Shown in pieces: positions 39,596 to 51,047 of a DNA stretch of 64,000 bases (positions are counted from its first letter, which is position 1; each line of letters begins with the position of its first letter). Source of the stretch: CAWDDA01 sp963813345 (GTDB taxonomy: Bacteria; Acidobacteriota; Blastocatellia; RBC074); NCBI GenBank assembly GCA_963813345.1, contig CAWEYR010000004.1:124001-188000 (forward strand), in the 5' to 3' direction. Position numbers and translations under genes: made by a program. The notes under the pieces were generated by a model. It was given only the letters and a program-made list of their open reading frames with translations. It had not been told where the DNA came from and made no database searches.

Positions 39596-40639
39596 ATGCT
39601 CAAGGGTCACGGAGAGACGAGCGCGCAGATCACGAATGTTGTTCCACGCGCCGGCGTTGAGGGCGGCGAGGTAGTGCTGTCGTGCTCAGGTTATGATGCG
39701 AGCGATCACCGCGCGTGCCGCGTTTACTTCGGCGAGCATCGCGGTCGCGTCGTGAGTGCATCTGCGTCCCGCGTTATTGTGGCTTTGCCCGAGTACGAGA
39801 CGGGCTCTGGCGCCGACTCGCTTCGTCTTGAAAGCGCATCGAAGAGCGACAGCATCTCATTCGCACTTGGAGCAAAGATAGCCGAGAATCTCCATCCGGT
39901 TTCCAATCCGGCAATTGATCACGATGACGGAAGCATTTTTGTTACGCTTTCCGGAACGCGTGGCCAGAAAGTTCCGTACTCCATTTTCAAGATTGAAACT
40001 GACGGGCTCATCGAGCCGTTTCTTTCTGAGATCGTCAATCCAACCGGTCTCGCCTTTGACAGGGATGGGACCCTTTTTGTAACCAGCCGTTACGACGGCA
40101 CCCTCTACCGCGTCACGCATTTCAAGGAGGTTTCGGAATTTGCAAGCGATCTCGGGATCGCAACGGGACTGGCATTTGACCGCAACGGAACAGCTTATGT
40201 GGGTGACCGCAGTGGTACGATCTTTCGAGTAAACGAGATCGGCGAGACACGGCCATTTGCAACGCTTGAGGCGAGCGTTTCGGCGTATCATCTCGCCTTT
40301 TCCCCAGAGGGCGACCTTTACGTCACGGGTCCCACTGTCTCTTCATTCGATAGTGTCATGCGAATAGATGCTATGGGGAATGTGTCGCGGTTCTATACCG
40401 GTCTTGGGCGGCCCCAGGGGCTGGCTTTCGACGTTGACGGAAATCTCTATGTTGCCGCTTCGCTGCGCGGGCACCGTGGAATAGTCAGGATATCGCCCGA
40501 TGGTCGAAATGCTGAAGTCGTAGTCTCGGGATCGGCACTGGTTGGTGTGGCGTTTGATTACAAAGGCAATCTGATCGTCACTGCAACTCAGAAAGTATAT
40601 CAAGTTCCCTTCGACGCTAAAGGTTACTCAGTTTTCTAA
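39596..40639 (+). CDS. IPT/TIG plus NHL-repeat (beta-propeller) protein
   Basis: A 347-residue protein without an obvious signal peptide. The N-terminal 85 residues resemble an IPT/TIG Ig-like fold (ITNVVPRAGVEGGEVVLSCSGYD), and five or six propeller blades follow with repeated GLAFDRDGTLFV, GLAFDRNGTAYV, HLAFSPEGDLYV, GLAFDVDGNLYV and GVAFDYKGNLIV units. Likely a binding scaffold or lactonase-like SMP-30 propeller; I see no complete metal site. Ends 18 bases before larE. Confidence 0.85.
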   Translation: MLKGHGETSAQITNVVPRAGVEGGEVVLSCSGYDASDHRACRVYFGEHRGRVVSASASRVIVALPEYETGSGADSLRLESASKSDSISFALGAKIAENLHPVSNPAIDHDDGSIFVTLSGTRGQKVPYSIFKIETDGLIEPFLSEIVNPTGLAFDRDGTLFVTSRYDGTLYRVTHFKEVSEFASDLGIATGLAFDRNGTAYVGDRSGTIFRVNEIGETRPFATLEASVSAYHLAFSPEGDLYVTGPTVSSFDSVMRIDAMGNVSRFYTGLGRPQGLAFDVDGNLYVAASLRGHRGIVRISPDGRNAEVVVSGSALVGVAFDYKGNLIVTATQKVYQVPFDAKGYSVF

Positions 40640-40657
40640 GCACTCCAAATTGATTTT

Positions 40658-41474
40658 ATGAAGTCAGTCGAATCAAAAGACATGCAGCTGCGGGACCTTC
40701 TTCGGGGTATGGAGTCAATCATCGTCGCGTATTCAGGTGGGGTGGATAGCGCCTACCTTGCCTTTGCTGCAGCAAGTGAGCTTGGTGAGCGAGCGCTCGC
40801 TGTCACTGGAGAAAGCGCGAGTTATCCGCTGGTTCAACGCGACGACGCAGTTGATGTCGCCTCGCGTTTCGGAATCCGCCACGAATTCATTGCGACAGAT
40901 GAGCTCCGAGACCCGAATTACCAGGCCAATCCGGCCAACCGTTGTTATTTTTGCAAACACGAGCTGTTTGAAAAACTAACTGGTCTTGCGCGTGATCGAG
41001 GATTCGCTGTTGTATGCGACGGGAATAACGCTGACGATCTCACCGACTTTCGACCCGGCAGGCAAGCTGCGAAAGAACTCGGGGTGCGTAGTCCGCTTGC
41101 TGAAGCTGGACTGACAAAAGCTGACATCCGCGCGCTTGCACAGGATGCGGGACTGAGTGTCTGGGATCGCCCCGCGTCTGCTTGTCTTTCCTCACGCATA
41201 CCTTATGGGATGCCCGTGACTATCGAAAAGCTTGGGGTCATCGAGCAGAGTGAAGCGTTCATGCGCTCGCTCGGGTTCAGAGTAGTGAGGGTACGTCATC
41301 ACGGTGAACTGGCGCGTATAGAAGTTGCGCGAGAAGAGATTCAAAAGGCGCTCGAATCAGATGTTGCATCGCGGTATCTCGGCGGCTTTACGCGAGCTAG
41401 GCTTCAAATACATCACAGTTGATCTCGATGGGTATCGCACCGGCGCACTTAACGAGGTGCTGAAGAAGAATTGA
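40658..41474 (+). CDS. larE: LarE-type ATP-dependent sacrificial sulfur transferase (frameshifted 3' end)
   Basis: About 271 residues after correction. LarE adenylates pyridinium-type cofactor precursors and gives up its own cysteine sulfur during nickel-pincer cofactor synthesis. The PP-loop is SGGVDSAYLA, followed by NRCYFCKHELFE and WDRPASACLSSRIPYG (Cys region). As sequenced, the frame ends at 41422; removing one base near 41375 restores ISAALRELGFKYITVDLDGYRTGALNEVL, the family C-terminus. larB and larC are not in the window. Confidence 0.88.
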
Positions 41475-41555
41475 GTGCGCGGGGCCGCGAGGACCCGCCT
41501 TTTTAATTTGCGCTCTTTGTTTGCGCATTACATCTGAAGATTCCGGAGGTGTTGG

Positions 41556-42845
41556 TTGAGTCCGAGTTTTCACGCGTTTGTCGATGATGCCCGGCAGATC
41601 AAGGAAGAGAATCCCTTTGAGTCGATGATGTCCCGATTTGATCACGCAGCGCAGCTGCTCGATCTTGATCCGGATCTTTACAAGGTTTTGCGCGTTCCCA
41701 ATCGAGAGATCACCGTCTACATCCCAGTCTACATGGATGATGGCCACATCGAAGTCTTTACAGGCTTTCGAGTCCAGCACAACTTTGCGCGTGGGCCTGC
41801 GAAGGGTGGTATTCGATATGCTCCCGATGTGACGTTGGACGAGATCCGTGCGCTGGCGGCCTGGATGACGTGGAAATGTGCTGTCGTCAACATCCCGTTC
41901 GGCGGGGCCAAGGGTGGGGTGATTTGCGATCCCAAGCAGATGTCTCTTGGAGAAGTCGAGCGCATGACGCGGAGGTACACGGCGGAACTCATCGATTTCA
42001 TCGGACCCGAGCGCGACGTTCCGGCGCCTGACTTGAATACCAACGAACAAACGATGGCGTGGATCATGGACACCTACTCGATGCACGCGCGGCACACCGT
42101 GACAGCAGTCGTGACAGGAAAGCCTATCGACCTTTCCGGTTCACGAGGCCGCCGCGAAGCTACGGGAAGAGGTTTGTTGATAGTTACCGATGAAGCGATT
42201 GAGCGTCTGGGGATGACGAGGACCGAGACGCGAGTTGTGGTGCAGGGCTCGGGAAATGTAGGAGCAACAGCAGCGCGCCTGATGTACGAGACTGGCTACA
42301 AAATCATTGCGCTCTCGGATATTCACGGAGGCATCTACAATTCGAAGGGGCTGAACGTTCCGGAGGTACTCGAATTCCTTACGGCTCACAGAAGTCTCGA
42401 GAAGTATCCGGATGCAGAGCCGGTTTCAAATCATGAGTTGCTCGAACTGGACTGTGATGTCCTGCTCCCGGCTGCGACGGAGAACCAGGTGACAAGCCAG
42501 AACGCAGAGCGCGTCAAGTGCAGGATTTTGTGTGAGGGAGCGAACGGACCAACTACAGCGGCGGCCGATGACATACTGGAACGAAAGGGAGTATTTGTAA
42601 TTCCGGATATTCTGGCCAACGCGGGCGGAGTAACATGCAGCTATTTTGAATGGGTACAGGATCGCATGGGCTACTTCTGGAAAGAAGATATGGTGAACGA
42701 GCGGCTCAAAGATATTATGGTTGCGAGCTTTAGTGACGTCTGTAAGTATGCAAGCACACATAGCGTGAATATGAGGATTGCCGCCTACATGCTTGCCATC
42801 GATCGGGTAGCCTACATTACAAGGACTCGAGGGATTTATGCCTAG
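41556..42845 (+). CDS. gdhA: Glutamate dehydrogenase
   Basis: A 429-residue GluDH linking 2-oxoglutarate plus ammonia with glutamate. RVQHNFARGPAKGGIRYAP (substrate Lys), NIPFGGAKGGVICDP (catalytic Lys), APDLNTNEQTMAWIMD, GSGNVG coenzyme motif (about 229), and the C-terminal NAGGVTCSYFEWVQ are present. TTG start with GGAGGT eight bases upstream. NAD versus NADP preference is not decided here. It belongs with the glutamate-related genes of the window. Confidence 0.95.
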   Translation: MSPSFHAFVDDARQIKEENPFESMMSRFDHAAQLLDLDPDLYKVLRVPNREITVYIPVYMDDGHIEVFTGFRVQHNFARGPAKGGIRYAPDVTLDEIRALAAWMTWKCAVVNIPFGGAKGGVICDPKQMSLGEVERMTRRYTAELIDFIGPERDVPAPDLNTNEQTMAWIMDTYSMHARHTVTAVVTGKPIDLSGSRGRREATGRGLLIVTDEAIERLGMTRTETRVVVQGSGNVGATAARLMYETGYKIIALSDIHGGIYNSKGLNVPEVLEFLTAHRSLEKYPDAEPVSNHELLELDCDVLLPAATENQVTSQNAERVKCRILCEGANGPTTAAADDILERKGVFVIPDILANAGGVTCSYFEWVQDRMGYFWKEDMVNERLKDIMVASFSDVCKYASTHSVNMRIAAYMLAIDRVAYITRTRGIYA

Positions 42846-43171
42846 CAACCGGGTTACGAGTCGTGGGAACTCTTTCTGAAATAAGCCACTAGGCGCGAAT
42901 TTCATTTGACACGCGAGTTAGGTTCTTGTAGATTTTCCGGAGCACCAAGGCTTCACATTGTCATTATTGATCGTGATTTAGAAAACGGCGTCGCCTCCGC
43001 CTAGAAGCCAGCCATCGAGATTGGTCTCGTGGTGAGTTGATCTTTGAGTACGGGTCGTGGGAGCGGAGCATGGAGTGATGTCCCGGGCGTGTCCGGGATA
43101 TCAAGGATTAACGAGCTGATAGAGCGAAGGAAACAGACTTAAGCTTACTTAAGCGTATCCAGGAGGAGAAT
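42846..43171. other. 326-bp intergenic region
   Basis: No ORF or RNA gene seen. It contains a small hairpin tcccgg-gcgtgt-ccggga (about 43081-43098) and an overlapping cttaagcttacttaag block (43139-43154) just upstream of the porin Shine-Dalgarno (aggaggag). A promoter for the porin gene is likely but I cannot place it. Confidence 0.5.
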
Positions 43172-45482
43172 ATGACATCCGCGAGAAGATTGCTCGGTTT
43201 GTCGCTGATGCTCTTTATTTTAGGAGCTGTGGTACAAGCGCAAACCCCTCGTTACACAGACGATCCTCGCAACTTGTCACCAACCGTCAGCGGAGGTACC
43301 GGACTTTTCACAGTCTATGACGCCCAGACGCTGAGGAAGGGCGAGTTCAACATCGGGCTGTTTGCGAATCACTTTCACCGTGATCCGGGCGACATAGCCT
43401 GGCAGGTATATCCGGTCAATTTTCAAATCGGGTTCTCAGATCACTTTGAGTTCTTTGTTAACTTTGAGTATCTGAGAAACGTCAATGTGGGAACGCCACA
43501 GCTGCTGAGCGGTTTCTACATGCCGGATGTCAGGACTCCTGGTCTTCTCACAGTCGGCAGACTCGTAATCGTTCCCGGAGGATTCGGTGTCTCCGTGTTG
43601 GAGGGTGATCCGTGCGGTAACGGCGGCTTCCCGGGTCCGTGCGTTGTGCCAGGGCGTTTCCCCGGACAACCTATATCGCTCACCGTAAGAGGGCCCTTTG
43701 TAGCGCAGCCGAGCGGTAATGACACCGCGGTCTATCCAGGATTTGGGGCTCCAGTCGGCGGTATCCTCCCGGCACTGCTGCCTAACGTTAATCCGAACTA
43801 CTATCCCAACGCTCCATTCCTTTCGCGGTTCAATGACCTTCACACCGGAGATGTCTGGCTTGGAGGCAAGATCAGATTCACCGGACCGAATAATCCATTC
43901 GGATTCGCCGTGATTCCGCTCTGGAAGATCCCGACGACCACAACACTCAGTACGGGGCTTCATCGCGGCCGCGGAACCGGTGGCCACGAATTCGGTTTCA
44001 TCCTGGCATTCGACGGGCGCCTCAGCAGGCATGTTCACCTCAGCGCAAACTCGCGGTTACATCAAGAAGTTGGATCCCAAGGCTGAGAATATGAACCTTG
44101 GTCCGCTGTGCGCTGGATGCGGCGTGGTCCAGGGTTTCGGCAGCAGTGAGCGCGCTCTCGATATTCCGGACGAATGGAGAGCGGGTATCGGATTTGACTT
44201 CCCGCTCAGCAAGTACCTGCAATTTATCGCGGAAATCAGTGCCACGTATTATGTCGGGTCGCGAACGCCGACGGTTCTCAAGAACAACCCGGTCGACTTC
44301 GTGGCAGGCGCGAAGATCTATCCGTCGAGTTGGTTCTCAATCAGCATGGCATACCAGCGGCATCTGAACTGGTTCTCCGAGATTAACACCCGCCACGGCG
44401 CTAACGGGTTTATCTTCGGTCTCGGGTTCGGCCGAACGAACGAACGGATCGACCCGGTCCTTCCGAACAATCCACCGACAGTTAACCTCGAGGTTGGTGC
44501 CGTGACGGCTGTCGCGACCAACGTTGTCCGCGAAACGGCTACTACGGTTTGCGTGGGTGACACTGTCGCGCTGCGGGCGAACGCTACCGATCCCGATGGA
44601 GACACGCTGCTCTATTCGTGGTCAAGCACTGGCGGAAGGATCGTCGGCGAGGGCGCAAACACATCGTTTGACAGCGCCGGACTCTCGCCTGGCGATTACA
44701 GTGTAACCGTTCAGGTAGATGACGGCTGCGGATGTGTTTCGTTTGACACGAAGACGATTCGCGTCACGAACTGCATACCGCCACTTACTTGCTTTGATTC
44801 GAATCTTACCGTCAGCCAGGATCGCAGCGCGGTCAGGCCCGGCGAGGTCGTCAACCTCTCGACACCGGGAGTCTCCGGTGGTCAGAACTATGGAACTGTG
44901 AGTTACGCATGGACAGCGTCAGCGGGCACGATCACGGGCCAGGGCACGAGCGCACGTCTTGACACGACGGGCGTTGCCGAGGGCACAACGATCGAAGTTC
45001 GTGTGACGGCTACGTCGTCGGCAGGCAACTGCTCTGCGAGCGGCTCGGCAAGAGTCAGCGTCGAGCGGACGCCTCCGCCACCGGTTCCGGTTCATCGTGA
45101 GCTGTCTGCGTGCTCGTCGTTCCGTAAGAACAACGCCAGGGTCGACAACGCCTGCAAGGCCGTGCTTCAGGATATCGCACGGCAGCTCCAGGCTGATCCT
45201 CAGGCTACACTCGTGGTCGACACCTTCCGTGCGGCTGACGAGAAACCTGCTGATCTCGACCTCCAGCGCGGCAAGAACATCCGCGACCGGCTGGCTGATG
45301 GTTCGGTTGGTATCACAATCGATCCGAACCGCATCACCGTCCGGCCGAGCGGAGTCTCAACCGACGGCAGCCAGTCGAAGATCTACCTGGTGCCGGCCGG
45401 TGCGACACCGCCTGCGGGTGCAGCGCCTGCGACACTCGGTGACGTGTCACCCGAAAGACGGGCTCCGGCACGACGCCGCTAA
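43172..45482 (+). CDS. Outer-membrane porin-like protein with PKD-type and OmpA-like domains (frameshifted)
   Basis: About 769 residues after correction. Signal peptide (LFILGAVVQAQ), then a beta-barrel-like region of roughly 430 residues (alternating patterns, TPQLLSGFYMPDVRTPG, GFGFGRTNERI). Two PKD/Ig-like domains follow (GDTVALRANATDPDGDTLLYSWS, PGEVVNLSTPGVSGG). A Pro-rich hinge leads to an OmpA-like tail (SACSSFRKNNARVDNACKAVLQDIARQLQADPQATLVV...) and a short basic end. The first frame ends at 44086; the second joins at about 44053 (GYIKKLDPKAEN) after removing one base. Predicted role: pore plus peptidoglycan anchor. A good terminator follows. Confidence 0.82.
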
Positions 45483-45512
45483 GGCAACAACACTACCTTT
45501 CGAGGTAATCAC

Positions 45513-45548
45513 AAAGGGCAGCTGGAGAAATCCAGCTGCCCTTTTCTT
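45513..45548 (+). terminator. Intrinsic terminator of the porin-like gene
   Basis: AAGGGCAGCTGGA-gaaa-TCCAGCTGCCCTT forms a 13-bp perfect stem with a GAAA loop, and TTTTCTT follows. It sits 30 bases after the stop codon. Confidence 0.9.
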
Positions 45549-45550
45549 AT

Positions 45551-45652
45551 GTATGTTGTACCGCCTTCAGGCGGAACATCGCCTTCAGGCGACGTAAATC
45601 CAGTTCACGTCGCCTGAAGGCGACGTTCCGCCTGAAGGCGGTACAACGTACC
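45551..45652. repeat. Family A expanded hairpin with a second nested core
   Basis: Outer arm gtatgttgtaccgccttcag at left, its partner ending gtacaacgtacc at right. Inner arms carry a different palindrome, cgccttcaggcgacgt / acgtcgcctgaaggcg. The whole 102 bp folds into one hairpin between the porin terminator and the convergent hydrolase. Confidence 0.88.
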
Positions 45653-45655
45653 TTG

Positions 45656-46697
45656 CTACAGTCCTCTGAAAAAATTGACCAGATGAAATCCGTCAATGTA
45701 CTTGAAGGGGCTGCGCCCGATCGTGTAGTGACCGCAGCTGAGCAGAACTTTGCGCGGCTCGACGCCGTGCGCATGGCAGTCATCGAATAGGATCCTGAGA
45801 AAGGTCAGGGAGGAAAGTAAGATCGTAGCGAGCTGAGATCATCAGAAGCTTTCTCGAATCGCCTTTCAGCAATTTTGCGTAGACGCTTGGACTGATCGCA
45901 AGCCAGGCTTCGCGCACCTCAGATGCTGTCATCATGGTCTCAAGGCCCTTTCGCACATGAGAGGTCGTCAGTCCTCGCCAGACTACATCGCCAAAGTAAC
46001 TCGAGACCATATTGAAGGCGCCAGCCTCGAATCGCTTGTCGTGTACAAAGGCAAGCCAGCTGACGCAGCTGCCAATACTTGTTCCGGTCAAGCCAATTCG
46101 CCTGATTCCCCTGAGAGCGAGCCAGTCAGCAGCGCGTCGAATATCCAGGACAGCCTGACGCACCGCCTGAATCGTAAGCCCGATATTCGCGCTTACCATG
46201 TAGTCAGCTCGGGTCAGGCCATCAGGCATTCTTTGATCATGGTAGGGGAGACTCAGCCGCAGAGCGGATACGCCAAATCTGTTGAGCGCCCTTGCGAGTG
46301 CGATATACGCGTCGGGAGGAGCGTTCCAGTGCGGCGAGATGATCACGGCACGATCTTCATTTCCTGCAGGGAAGTAACGACCCACGCAGGTGTTGTTTTC
46401 CTCGTAAGGCGATGAGAGAGCCGAAGGGAATCTCAGCGTGTGCCCATCAAATGTGAAGTCATCCGCGTGAGAGGGAGATGGCGAGAAGAAGGATTGACTG
46501 GATTCGAGCGCGGAGTCCGTGAACTGTTTCAAGTCAGCCAACGGCCCGCCTCCGTTCTCCCCGTGTCCGTTTTCCCCCTCTCCGTTTTGTTTGATGCCAA
46601 GGTGCTCAAAACCCCAGTCGAACGGGCGTTCAGCGCGCAACGATACGTCGCGCGCATAGAGCCGGTGTTCAAGATGATGCATTACCCGCTTGAGCAT
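45656..46697 (-). CDS. Alpha/beta-hydrolase-fold protein (ABHD18-like; frameshifted 3' end)
   Basis: About 346 residues after correction. Core features: VIISPHWNAPPDAY, ALRLSLPYHDQRMPDGLTRADY, nucleophile-like GLTGTSIGSCVSW and LMISARYDLTFLPDLS. As sequenced the frame ends at 45780, but removing one base near 45792 continues with LFDDCHAHGVEPRKVLLSCGHYTIGRSPFKYIDGF, which supplies the His of the triad. Reminiscent of ABHD18/DUF2048; substrate unknown. No signal peptide. Confidence 0.8.
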
Positions 46698-46777
46698 AAG
46701 AAAGAAATGTTAACTTACTTTGCAATGCGATCACCAGCTAAGATAGATTAGCCACGAAGCAGATCGACGAATCGGTT

Positions 46778-46951
46778 ATGTTTGTCCAAAAGTGCCAGAA
46801 TCCATCCTGTCAGTGCATGGTCTCGCATGGGACGCGCATCGATCTCTCGGGCCGCCACTTCTGCACGCACTATTGCGCCGCCTATGCGGATGCGAAAAAG
46901 GAAAAATGCAACTGCGGCCACAAAGAGTGCGGGACAAAGAAGGAAAAGTAA
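46778..46951 (+). CDS. Small metallothionein-like Cys-rich protein
   Basis: A 57-residue protein with eight cysteines (6, 11, 13, 29, 33, 44, 46, 51) and four histidines (17, 27, 31, 48). The pattern CxxxxCxC...GRHFCTHYC...KCNCGHKEC is close to prokaryotic SmtA/BmtA-type metallothioneins (CxxxxCxC, then FCSxxC, then CGHxxC). It probably binds Zn or Cd in the cytoplasm. The Lys-rich ends (KKEKC; TKKEK) are typical for small soluble metal binders. The ATG at 46778 has only a weak Shine-Dalgarno. It lies just upstream of the NifA-like gene. Confidence 0.8.
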   Translation: MFVQKCQNPSCQCMVSHGTRIDLSGRHFCTHYCAAYADAKKEKCNCGHKECGTKKEK

Positions 46952-47000
46952 TCTCCTCGACCGTTTACACTCCGCTACAAAACTGTTATCTTCGCTCCCA

Positions 47001-47024
47001 TCGACGACATTTTCGTGCTGGAAG
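47001..47024 (+). promoter_or_regulatory. Candidate activator half-site upstream of the NifA-like gene
   Basis: tcgacgacattttcgtgctg contains the acgacattt word that also occurs twice upstream of the glnN promoter (48614-48650). It may be an auto-regulatory site for the activator. Confidence 0.35.
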
Positions 47025-47052
47025 TTTAATCCACTAAGGTTCAGTGATTTGA

Positions 47053-48582
47053 ATGGACGAACAGGCGTTGCAGATTCGCCGTCTGTCGGCGTTACTCGAC
47101 GTCAGTCAGGCTCTTGCATCCACCCTTGACCTCAGAGTCGCGCTCGAGCGAGTCCTCGAGATTCTTGATCGCGAGCTCGGGATGAAGCGCTGTGCGATTG
47201 CACTCATCGAGGAGAACGGCGACCTTACAATTCAATATGCCCACGGAATGAGCGAGAACGAGCGCCAGCGTGGCCGCTACCGTCTCGATGAGGGAATCAC
47301 GGGAAAGGTCGTGTCTACCGGAAAGCCCGTGGTGGTGCCTCAGGTGAGCAAAGAACCGCTCTTTCTGAATCGCACTCGGCGACGGCCCACAACCCAGGAA
47401 GAGTCTTTCATTTGTGTTCCAATCAAAGACCGAAGGAAGACTATTGGAGCGCTTTCGATTCTCTACCCGTTCAAACAGCACCGTCAGTTCGAAGATGAGC
47501 TCAAGCTTCTGACGATTGTCGCTTCGATCATCGCGCAGTCACTTCGACTGGCGCATATGGTCGAGCAGGAGAAAGCTCAACTCGCTGACGAGAACGCGCT
47601 GCTCAAACGGGAGCTCCAGGCGAAGTACGACTTCAGCAATATCATCGGCACCAGCAAGGAGATGCGTGAAGTCTACGAACAGGTCGCGCAGGTCGCGTCG
47701 ACCGTGACGACGGTTCTGATCAGGGGAGAGTCGGGCACGGGAAAGGAACTGGTTGCCCACGCGATTCATTACACCAGCCCGCGGGGAACGAGACCCTTCG
47801 TCAAGGTGAATTGCGCTGCGCTCCCGGAATCGCTGATCGAGTCGGAGCTCTTTGGTCATGAAAAAGGTTCATTCACCGGAGCAGTGGCACGTAAGCGTGG
47901 ACGCTTTGAACTGGCCGAAGGCGGCACTCTCTTTCTGGACGAAATTGGAGACCTTTCACCGGCGTTGCAGGTAAAGCTACTGAGAGTCCTTCAGGAACGC
48001 GAGTTCGAACGGGTTGGAGGAACCGAAACGATACGTGCCAACGTCCGGCTGATCGCCGCGACCAATGTCGATCTCGAGCAGGCCGTTCAGGATGGGCGTT
48101 TTCGCTCAGACCTCTATTACCGGCTGAACGTCTTCTCGATCTATATGCCGGCCCTCAGGGAGCGCAAGACGGACGTTCTACTGCTTGCCGACCACTTTCT
48201 CGAGAAATACAGCCGTCAGAACGGCAAGCGGATTAGACGGATATCAACGCCCGCGATTGACATGTTGATGAGCTATCACTGGCCGGGGAATGTGCGCGAG
48301 CTGGAGAATGTGATTGAGAGGGCGACCCTCGTGTGTGAGAGCAACGTGATTCACGGTTATCACCTGCCACCAACTCTCCAGACGGCGGAAGGGTCAGGGA
48401 CCGTGACTCGCGCAAGTCTCGAACATTCGGTCGAGGCTTACGAGAAAGATCTGATCCAGGATGCGCTCAAAACGACGCGCGGGAACCGCGCTCGAGCCGC
48501 CCGCCTGCTCGACACGACCGAAAGGATCCTGGGGTACAAGGTCAAAAAGTACGACATCGAGTGCAAGCGATTCCGGCAATAG
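47053..48582 (+). CDS. Sigma-54-dependent transcriptional activator, NifA-like (GAF-AAA+-Fis)
   Basis: A 509-residue enhancer-binding protein. An N-terminal GAF domain (LSALLDVSQALASTLDLRVALERVLEILDRELGMKRCAI...) is followed by a coiled linker (QEKAQLADENALLKREL). The AAA+ domain has Walker A GESGTGKE (about 225), the sigma-54 contact loop variant GSFTGA (about 272) and Walker B FLDEIGDL. The Fis HTH is RGNRARAARLLDTTERILGYKVKKY. The loop is GSFTGA, where GAFTGA is the consensus; Ser at that position is known in some natural members. It is next to a GSIII gene with a -24/-12 promoter, its likely target. Confidence 0.94.
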   Translation: MDEQALQIRRLSALLDVSQALASTLDLRVALERVLEILDRELGMKRCAIALIEENGDLTIQYAHGMSENERQRGRYRLDEGITGKVVSTGKPVVVPQVSKEPLFLNRTRRRPTTQEESFICVPIKDRRKTIGALSILYPFKQHRQFEDELKLLTIVASIIAQSLRLAHMVEQEKAQLADENALLKRELQAKYDFSNIIGTSKEMREVYEQVAQVASTVTTVLIRGESGTGKELVAHAIHYTSPRGTRPFVKVNCAALPESLIESELFGHEKGSFTGAVARKRGRFELAEGGTLFLDEIGDLSPALQVKLLRVLQEREFERVGGTETIRANVRLIAATNVDLEQAVQDGRFRSDLYYRLNVFSIYMPALRERKTDVLLLADHFLEKYSRQNGKRIRRISTPAIDMLMSYHWPGNVRELENVIERATLVCESNVIHGYHLPPTLQTAEGSGTVTRASLEHSVEAYEKDLIQDALKTTRGNRARAARLLDTTERILGYKVKKYDIECKRFRQ

Positions 48583-48591
48583 TGCACCTAC

Positions 48592-48650
48592 AAAGTCGTC
48601 ATTCGGGCTGCTAAAAACGACATTTTTGGCAGACGACATTTCGGGAGCCC
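48592..48650 (+). promoter_or_regulatory. Candidate enhancer with repeated acgacatt/cattcggg words
   Basis: Related words lie 50-105 bp upstream of the -24 element: gtcgtcattcgggctgc (48595-48611), aacgacatttttggcag (48616-48632) and agacgacatttcgggagcc (48631-48649). The distance is what bacterial enhancer-binding proteins use. The binding protein would be the adjacent NifA-like activator (inference). Confidence 0.5.
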
Positions 48651-48697
48651 TTCTTCTAAATAGCATCCTGCACACGACTTAGTGTGAGGGAGGGCTC

Positions 48698-48713
48698 TGG
48701 CAGGGAAGTTGCA
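48698..48713 (+). promoter_or_regulatory. Sigma-54 (-24/-12) promoter of the glutamine synthetase III gene
   Basis: TGGCAGGgaagTTGCA matches the sigma-54 consensus TGGCACG-N4-TTGCW with correct GG-GC spacing and one deviation (G for C in the first element). The start of transcription is predicted near 48724, giving an 85-base leader before the ATG at 48810. Confidence 0.82.
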
Positions 48714-48809
48714 CGAAGAATACTGGAAGATCTGGAGGATCAAAGTGTCCTCCTGTAATTTTCGCGATAATCAATATCAAATTGCAAGATTGGGGAGATA
48801 GCTTAAGTC

Positions 48810-51018
<2,209 letters not shown>

Positions 51019-51047
51019 AGATCGATTACGCCGGAGTGCGTAAAGAT

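Noticed and set aside
41478..41511. Intrinsic terminator after larE (ggggcc-gcga-ggaccc then ttttt)
   Set aside because: The stem has a mismatch and is short; too weak to list as a feature.
41397..42095. 232-residue minus-strand ORF
   Set aside because: Antisense to glutamate dehydrogenase; no motif.
42846..43171. RNA gene or riboswitch
   Set aside because: I could not find a cloverleaf or a known aptamer core, only a small hairpin.
46782..47129. 115-residue plus-strand ORF
   Set aside because: Overlaps the metallothionein-like gene and the NifA-like start in another frame; no recognisable features.
48592..48650. NtrC-type site TGCACC-N5-GGTGCA
   Set aside because: Only one loose half (gtgcacc at 48582-48588) is present; the repeated acgacatt words are the stronger signal.
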